DNA from: Nitrososphaerales archaeon TH526
GTDB lineage: Archaea; Thermoproteota; Nitrososphaeria; Nitrososphaerales; Nitrososphaeraceae
Assembly: GCA_014523665.1 (NCBI GenBank)
Contig: JAATVR010000206.1
Location: 1 to 9,268, forward strand
Length of the DNA: 9,268 bases
Direction: 5' to 3'
In this document: piece after piece, positions 5,789 through 9,268 of the stretch
Layout of the letters: the number at the start of each line of letters is the position of its first letter
Position numbering within the stretch: position 1 is the first letter of the stretch
The notes under the pieces: model-generated
Database searches by the model: none
Told to the model about the DNA's origin: nothing
What the model saw: only the letters and a program-made list of their open reading frames with translations
Translations under genes and position numbers: made by a program

Positions 5789-6646
5789 TTGTCCAAAGAC
5801 TGTTCAAAGTTTTATCGACGATCTTTAACTTTGCTAGCAAATATTATGGTGTCTATAGATCAGAAACATTCTACTCAAGCCCAAATAGCATTTGAACTAA
5901 AGATAAGCAAGCCGCACGTCTCTTATTATGTAAAAAAAGCAATAAGAATAGGCTACGTCAAAGAATTATTTCGAGATAAGATCAGGGTACTTGAGCTTAA
6001 ACAAGAGGGTAAAAACTTCCTCGACCAGTACGGGTGTAATAAACAATCCTCAAGTACGCATATTGAAAATCAACTACCTATATGCTGTGCTGAGAATATT
6101 CGCTTTAAAGCACATGTGTACAAGCTACCTAGCAAACCTTTAGATTGGAATAAGATAGAGATGAATAATTGGACTCAATATAATAACGTTGTAGACGATA
6201 TCAAAGTACATATAAACAACGGCAAAGTACCGAGCATAGAGTTTATCCCTAGTCCGATTAATGGAGTTAATCCTTGGGAACTAGCTGGTGTATTATACTA
6301 CGATTGTAGCGAAGTTGCAAGAAAACTAGAACAGCTTTTAGATATGGAAATTGGAAGACTTGAAATAGAGCCTGGCGCCGAATGGGTAGTTTATGATCCT
6401 GTGGCTAAACTCATCAGCAAACATAACGGCCAGGTAACCGTAGATCAGCTAGGAAAAATCAATGCTTCAAAGCCTTTGCGTAGAGGGGAACTTGAATATT
6501 TTGATCCTAGGTTTGCTGCTGAATACCTCGCCATGCCAAGACGTATTTCCAATATTGAGAAGTTGCTGGAAGACCTTGTCAAAAAGGGAAATGAAACCCC
6601 TAAAGCTAAGACTAATAATGGCGAGGTTAATGAGCATGAATTATAG
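5789..6646 (+). CDS. Winged-helix DNA-binding protein with a conserved C-terminal domain of unknown function
   Basis: This 285-aa protein begins with a winged helix-turn-helix (about residues 10-75: QAQIAFELKISKPHVSYYVKKAIRIGYVKEL, then the wing FRDKIRVLELKQEGK). The remainder (about 103-260) has motif-like stretches: NIRFKAHVYKLP, VYDPVAKL at 201-208, EYFDPRFAAEYLAMP at 236-250, and a final helix. These look like a conserved family I have seen in archaeal plasmid-type elements, without a known function. The start is TTG at 5789: an in-frame stop at 5771-5773 leaves no earlier ATG, and the first ATG (5846) would remove the first helix of the fold. The gene follows the topoisomerase after 42 bp and overlaps radA by 11 nt. 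A replication initiator or regulator of the element is plausible. Confidence 0.75.
   Translation: MSKDCSKFYRRSLTLLANIMVSIDQKHSTQAQIAFELKISKPHVSYYVKKAIRIGYVKELFRDKIRVLELKQEGKNFLDQYGCNKQSSSTHIENQLPICCAENIRFKAHVYKLPSKPLDWNKIEMNNWTQYNNVVDDIKVHINNGKVPSIEFIPSPINGVNPWELAGVLYYDCSEVARKLEQLLDMEIGRLEIEPGAEWVVYDPVAKLISKHNGQVTVDQLGKINASKPLRRGELEYFDPRFAAEYLAMPRRISNIEKLLEDLVKKGNETPKAKTNNGEVNEHEL
6623..6627 (+). promoter_or_regulatory. Ribosome binding site that decides the RadA start
   Basis: GAGGT lies 8 nt before the ATG at 6636 but only 2 nt before the ATG at 6630. This favours 6636, so RadA begins inside the last 11 nt of the winged-helix gene. An in-frame ATG at 6462 would add a tail unlike RadA, made of codons overlapping the winged-helix gene. 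Confidence 0.55.
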
Positions 6647-7373
6647 CAAACAAATCAAGAGAATATCAACTGGTTCCAAGAATCTCGATGATTTGCTTCT
6701 TGGTGGAATAGAGACTCATGCAATTACTGAATTCTATGGCTCTGGAGGTGTAGGCAAGTCTCAGATATGTTACACTTTATCCGTGATGGCTGCACAGTCT
6801 ACTGAGAATAGAAGAAGCTGTACTACGGTGATTTATATGGATACGGAGGCAAAGTTCAGACCAGAAAGGCTAATTACAATAGCAAGAACAAGGGGCTGCG
6901 ATACACGTGACAAGAACTTGCTATCTAATATCTTATACGTAAATGCGATGACTGCTTATCAGCAGGAAGAGATCCTAAAAAACTCAGTCAAGCAACTACT
7001 TGAAGACAAACGACGTAATTTATCATTGCTAATAGTAGATTCAATAATCAACAATTTTAGAGCAGAATTCTTGGGCCCTCTCAATCTTTCAGAAAAACAG
7101 CAGAGATTGTATCGGCTGATGAATCTGCTGTCTCACATGGCGTATGATTATGGAATTGCGGTGGTTGTCACAAATCAGATTAATTATAGCTCGCACCCAT
7201 ACTCCTCCGCCGCCGGAGGACATGTTATGTCCTTCTCAAGTAACTACAGAATCTACCTAAAAACAAGATATGCTGGCGACAAAGTAACCGCCACAATTGT
7301 TAAGAGTCCATATCATCATCTAGGAAACAAGGCGTACTTTATGTTAAGTGAAAAAGGAATAGAGGATGTGTAA
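6636..7373 (+). CDS. radA: RadA/Rad51-family recombinase core lacking the N-terminal domain
   Basis: This 245-aa protein is a RecA-superfamily ATPase closest in appearance to archaeal RadA, which forms filaments on single-stranded DNA and catalyses strand exchange. Visible marks are RISTGSKNLDDLLLGGIET (residues 9-27), Walker A GSGGVGKSQ (35-43, K41), YMDTEAKFRPER (67-78), Walker B LLIVDS (131-136, D135), AVVVTNQI (175-182) and the L2-region AAGGHV (192-197) followed by YRIYL. Canonical RadA is over 300 aa, with an N-terminal helix-hairpin-helix domain and a linker carrying the polymerisation motif; both are absent here. RadB also lacks that domain, but the core motifs here look more like RadA. 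The gene overlaps the winged-helix gene by 11 nt and ends the cluster. It probably serves the element rather than being the host's main RadA. Confidence 0.88.
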   Translation: MNYSKQIKRISTGSKNLDDLLLGGIETHAITEFYGSGGVGKSQICYTLSVMAAQSTENRRSCTTVIYMDTEAKFRPERLITIARTRGCDTRDKNLLSNILYVNAMTAYQQEEILKNSVKQLLEDKRRNLSLLIVDSIINNFRAEFLGPLNLSEKQQRLYRLMNLLSHMAYDYGIAVVVTNQINYSSHPYSSAAGGHVMSFSSNYRIYLKTRYAGDKVTATIVKSPYHHLGNKAYFMLSEKGIEDV

Positions 7374-7384
7374 TCGACGTCCGG

Positions 7385-7393
7385 TATAAAATA
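7385..7393 (+). promoter_or_regulatory. Candidate TATA box for the small membrane-protein remnant
   Basis: TATAAAATA begins 12 bp after the RadA stop. Transcription about 26 bp downstream would give a leader of roughly 50 nt to the ATG at 7465, which has its own GAGGGGT (7451-7457) 7 nt upstream. This suggests that a separate transcription unit once began here. Confidence 0.4.
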
Positions 7394-7464
7394 CGATAAG
7401 AGAAATTTGGGTCGCTCATATGAAAATAGCATCCTCAATCAAAATTATGTGAGGGGTAGTAGTA

Positions 7465-7662
7465 ATGAGTTATGAATCAATCATGATATATTTCTTGAAA
7501 ATGTCGGCCCTTCCCAACAGCTAATCTTCTCCATAGGGATATGTCTCATGCTAAGTACATTTAGGAGTTATCATAGGACCAATCTTCATACCTGTTGGCA
7601 TAGTCCAAAAGAAGTATGTGATGCATCATGATGCTTATCCGATTACGATAATCGCTACATAA
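7465..7662 (+). pseudogene. Small membrane protein gene broken by two single-base indels
   Basis: The literal frame from ATG 7465 stops after 19 codons. If one T is restored in the TTT run near 7491-7493 and one A is removed near 7563, a single 65-aa frame spans exactly 7465-7662. It starts MSYESIMIYFLENVG, has two hydrophobic segments (about residues 20-33 LIFSIGICLMLSTF and 34-47 GVIIGPIFIPVGIV), a basic loop (QKKYVMHHD) and ends at TAA. A ribosome binding site (GAGGGGT) precedes the ATG. The protein-like character is spread over three frames, which is what a frameshifted gene gives; sequencing error is the alternative. I do not recognise the family. Confidence 0.5.
7623..7654. repeat. Two adjacent short palindromes
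   Basis: GCATCATGATGC (7623-7634) is a perfect 12-bp palindrome. CGATTA-CGA-TAATCG (7640-7654) is a 6-bp inverted repeat around 3 nt. Both overlap the codons of the membrane-protein remnant, so they may be incidental. Confidence 0.4.
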
Positions 7663-7819
7663 TGATATATATGTTATGACTTGATTTCTCCAGCTTGTTT
7701 CCTAAAGTTGTAGTCTATATATTATTTAGTATGATGATACAGCTTGAACATCATAATAAGGAAGATTATAGTAAATTACAGTCTAACTAAAGATTACTTT
7801 TCATTCTGTATTACACAAG
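7663..7819. other. AT-rich non-coding stretch between two decayed genes
   Basis: I see no reading frame of protein-like character here on either strand. It holds an inverted repeat TATGATG (7730-7736) / CATCATA (7749-7755) and the left copy of a 21-bp imperfect direct repeat. Together with 7374-7464 and the remnant at 7465-7662, it makes up the gap between RadA and the cyclophilin-like remnant. Confidence 0.5.
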
Positions 7820-7847
7820 TTAGATAGACTCTCTAATGATTACTTTT
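7781..7847. repeat. Imperfect 21-bp direct repeat at the 3' end of the cyclophilin-like gene
   Basis: 7781-7801 and 7827-7847 match at 17 of 21 positions, ending in the exact 10-mer GATTACTTTT. The last 15 bp differ at one base. The copies are 46 bp apart; the right one encodes the protein's C-terminal residues. This may be a relic of local duplication or a small insertion. Confidence 0.5.
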
Positions 7848-8214
7848 GCTCGCTCCTTAATCTGGTTCAAAATATCGTCTTTATTAGAAGAATCTATAAT
7901 CTTACCGATTATATTAACTGGCGAGTATGCTGGTATTTTCCCGTCCTTACTAATGGGAGTTGGTCCATAAAATAAACACATTGCATTCCCTTCAGGCCAG
8001 TAGGCAACATCCAATTCATTAACTTCTGTCTTTGCATTGTCCTCCTGTTCGACAGCTATCGTAGTTCGATCCGTATAGAGCTCCTCTCCCCACTTGTTGA
8101 TACTGATTTCAATTGGCAAATTCTCAAGTATTGCTTTGAAAGTCTTTGGGGAAAGCACATCATCTATTCTATTCTAACATTCTTATCATCTAGATCCGGA
8201 AATACAATAAACAA
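7820..8214 (-). pseudogene. Cyclophilin-like fold protein (PF04126/DUF369 type), N-terminally frameshifted
   Basis: The frame 7820-8158 (112 codons from GTG) clearly matches the small cyclophilin-like family: KAILENLPIE, INKWGEELY, ELDVAYWPEGNAMCLFYGPTPIS and SPVNIIGKI are the family's landmarks. These proteins have a cyclophilin barrel without demonstrated prolyl isomerase activity. The first beta strand is missing from this frame but present upstream in another: LFIVFPDLDDKNVRI. The junction is a 5-bp tandem duplication (AGAAT twice on the minus strand, 8166-8175); removing one copy joins the frames as NVRIDDVLSPKTF. The restored gene begins at TTG 8214, or at ATG 8224 if one A is also lost from a five-A run (8221-8217). 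Alternatively a shortened protein is made from GTG 8158. Confidence 0.75.
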
Positions 8215-8227
8215 ACTTTTTCATAAT

Positions 8228-8275
8228 ATCACATTGATCAATGGTAACTACTGGTTGAAAGCATCACATTGATCA
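8228..8275. repeat. 13-bp direct repeat with palindromic core
   Basis: ATCACATTGATCA occurs exactly at 8228-8240 and 8263-8275, 35 bp apart. The left copy extends into the perfect palindrome CATTGATCAATG (8232-8243); the right keeps only the TGATCA core. It lies just upstream of the cyclophilin-like gene on the minus strand and could be a regulator's operator pair. Confidence 0.6.
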
Positions 8276-8433
8276 GTTATATACTCAGATGCATTGAATA
8301 ATAGCGATTTTTACCAGGAGCATAGATCGTGCTCGTTTCGATACCAGACTGATACAGAAAATTACAACAAATAACGTGCTATTATCACATGATACCACAC
8401 AGTAGCAAAAGCTAAATGCTTGAAAATCTAAAA

Positions 8434-8443
8434 TACTATAGTA
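8434..8443. promoter_or_regulatory. Palindrome abutting the HTH gene start
   Basis: TACTATAGTA is a perfect 10-bp palindrome ending 3 nt before the ATG at 8447, within an AT-rich run (ATCTAAAATACTATAG) that may include the promoter. Its position at the probable transcription start suits an autoregulatory operator. It is short and could be chance. Confidence 0.3.
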
Positions 8444-8446
8444 CCA

Positions 8447-9268
8447 ATGGATAGAAAGCAAAAAGAAGCTCTTGTCTTGGCATTAGCTGAAAAAGGAAAA
8501 ACTTATCGGGAGATCACAAGGGAGGCTGGGGTCAGCCCGAATACGATTAAGGCAGTACTTAGTAAAGCTGGATTAGACCAGACTACATCGGAATCGTCTA
8601 GAGCATTCGAACTTTATATCCAGCAAAAAACCCCTTTAGAAGTAGCTATTGCATTAAACCTGGAAGCTAAAGAGGCGATGCGTTATCATCAAGAATATTT
8701 CATGCTTTTAGGGCTTACTGAATTCACCAGGATCTATATCCAGATCAAGGATAACCCTTGGCCGTTTGTCAATCTTGTCAAACTAATTCAGAATTCAGGA
8801 ATAAGTGATCGTGAAGTAGTAGAACTACTTGGGATTGCGAACAGATATCTTCCTCGGGTTAGATTAGAATATGATAGAGTCAAGGCTGAGTTAAATTCAT
8901 TAGAAGCTAAAAAGCTTAATTTGATTAACGAACATCAACAGCAAGGTGATGAAATTTCTAATTTACATACAGAAATAGACTGCCTTCAATCGGTCCTTGG
9001 AAAGTTGCGGCATGAAGAAGCCGCATTGAATCAACAGAAGGAAAGAACTGAGAACTTTGTCAAGCACCTTCGAAAGGATAGTGAAATTTGTGTTAAGTTC
9101 AAACAAATGGTCAAACAAGAGATGGAAAACAATGTCTTGCAGCAGCCTAGAAGTCTATTAAGAATTGCAATTGCTTCCATATTTGAATCTCAAAGAAAGA
9201 ATCCTGAAAAGCTACTGGCTTTGTATTATAATACCTTTCCTACCCTATCGGTAGAGCAATTACTATCG
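8447..9268 (+). CDS. HTH plus coiled-coil protein, C-terminus cut by the window edge
   Basis: There are 274 open codons from ATG 8447 to the right edge with no stop, so the gene is partial. Residues about 7-40 form a helix-turn-helix (EALVLALAEKGKTYREITRE, then AGVSPNTIKAVLSKAG) like resolvase/transposase or sigma-type HTH. About 55-130 is helical, with a second HTH-like stretch (FELYIQQKTPLEVAIALNLE). About 138-205 is heptad-rich and charged, probably a coiled coil. The last part (LLRIAIASIFESQRKNPEKLLALYY) looks like a conserved terminal helix, so little is probably missing. Proteins of this HTH/coiled-coil style are, as I recall, abundant in Nitrososphaeria. The role is unknown; a DNA-binding structural or regulatory protein is likely. 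It is not a transposase: no catalytic domain is visible. Confidence 0.8.
   Translation, partial: MDRKQKEALVLALAEKGKTYREITREAGVSPNTIKAVLSKAGLDQTTSESSRAFELYIQQKTPLEVAIALNLEAKEAMRYHQEYFMLLGLTEFTRIYIQIKDNPWPFVNLVKLIQNSGISDREVVELLGIANRYLPRVRLEYDRVKAELNSLEAKKLNLINEHQQQGDEISNLHTEIDCLQSVLGKLRHEEAALNQQKERTENFVKHLRKDSEICVKFKQMVKQEMENNVLQQPRSLLRIAIASIFESQRKNPEKLLALYYNTFPTLSVEQLLS

Larger units (their letters stand above)
196..7373. mobile_element. Putative integrated plasmid-like element (limits not defined)
   Basis: A tyrosine integrase, an RHH regulator, a small zinc-ribbon protein, a fused Topo VI-like enzyme, a winged-helix protein and a RadA core lie together, which is the usual make-up of an archaeal integrated plasmid. 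The stated limits are only the outer genes of the intact cluster. No tRNA gene or flanking att duplication was found in the window, so the true boundaries may lie outside it. Genes to the right of 7373 are partly decayed, which suggests a boundary or an accessory zone there. Confidence 0.5.

Noticed and set aside
6462..6635. Longer RadA reading frame starting at ATG 6462
   Set aside because: The extra residues do not resemble the RadA N-terminal domain, overlap the winged-helix gene, and the GAGGT site favours ATG 6636.
5846..6646. ATG 5846 as the start of the winged-helix protein
   Set aside because: It would remove the first helix of the winged-helix fold; the frame is open upstream to TTG 5789.
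7374..7819. tRNA or other structured RNA in the gap after RadA
   Set aside because: No cloverleaf, TTC-arm consensus or extended stem beyond short repeats could be found by eye.
8318..8334. GAGCA/TGCTC inverted repeat as a terminator
   Set aside because: The arms are only 5 bp, there is no T-rich tract, and it is not positioned after a gene.
8225..8446. CRISPR-like array from the ATCACATTGATCA copies
   Set aside because: Only two short copies are present, with one 22-nt gap; the repeat length and number do not fit an array.
8447..9268. Transposase identity for the HTH protein
   Set aside because: The HTH is transposase-like, but no DDE or serine catalytic domain follows; the rest is helical and coiled coil, and no terminal inverted repeats were seen.

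Overview
The window looks like AT-rich DNA of an ammonia-oxidising archaeon of the Nitrososphaeria (Thaumarchaeota), perhaps Nitrosocosmicus/Nitrososphaera-like. This is inferred from an archaeal RadA-type recombinase, a topoisomerase VI-type (GHKL + Toprim) enzyme, archaeal TATA boxes set for leaderless or short-leader transcripts, and an HTH/coiled-coil gene of a style I associate with these genomes. No rRNA, tRNA or CRISPR array is visible, so the lineage call is only moderate.

Layout. Positions 1-138 hold a small minus-strand reading frame that runs off the left edge. A tyrosine recombinase/integrase (196-1347, +) is followed by a 100-bp gap with a strong inverted repeat. A 292-aa protein of unknown function (1448-2326, -) is divergent from a plus-strand cluster of five genes: ribbon-helix-helix (RHH) regulator (2393-2578), four-cysteine zinc-ribbon protein (2602-2811), 980-aa single-chain type IIB topoisomerase (2804-5746), winged-helix protein of unknown function (5789-6646) and a short RadA recombinase (6636-7373). 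The cluster is tightly packed, with two gene overlaps. It reads as the replication, recombination and maintenance module of an integrated plasmid or similar mobile element.

From 7374 onward the sequence changes character. A 65-aa membrane protein gene (7465-7662) becomes a complete frame only if two single-base indels are corrected. A cyclophilin-like (PF04126-type) gene on the minus strand (7820 to about 8214) has lost its N-terminus to a 5-bp tandem duplication. Repeat-rich intergenic DNA follows, then an HTH plus coiled-coil protein (8447-9268) truncated by the right edge.

The most interesting system is the pairing of a fused Topo VI-like enzyme, whose catalytic half is homologous to Spo11, with a RadA/Rad51-family ATPase lacking the usual N-terminal domain. 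They share an operon with two putative DNA-binding proteins and lie near an integrase. The topoisomerase matches the general description of the Topo VIII family (B-A fusions on free or integrated plasmids). Its operon link to a RadA core and the conserved winged-helix protein deserves attention as a possible self-contained break-and-repair or replication/segregation module.
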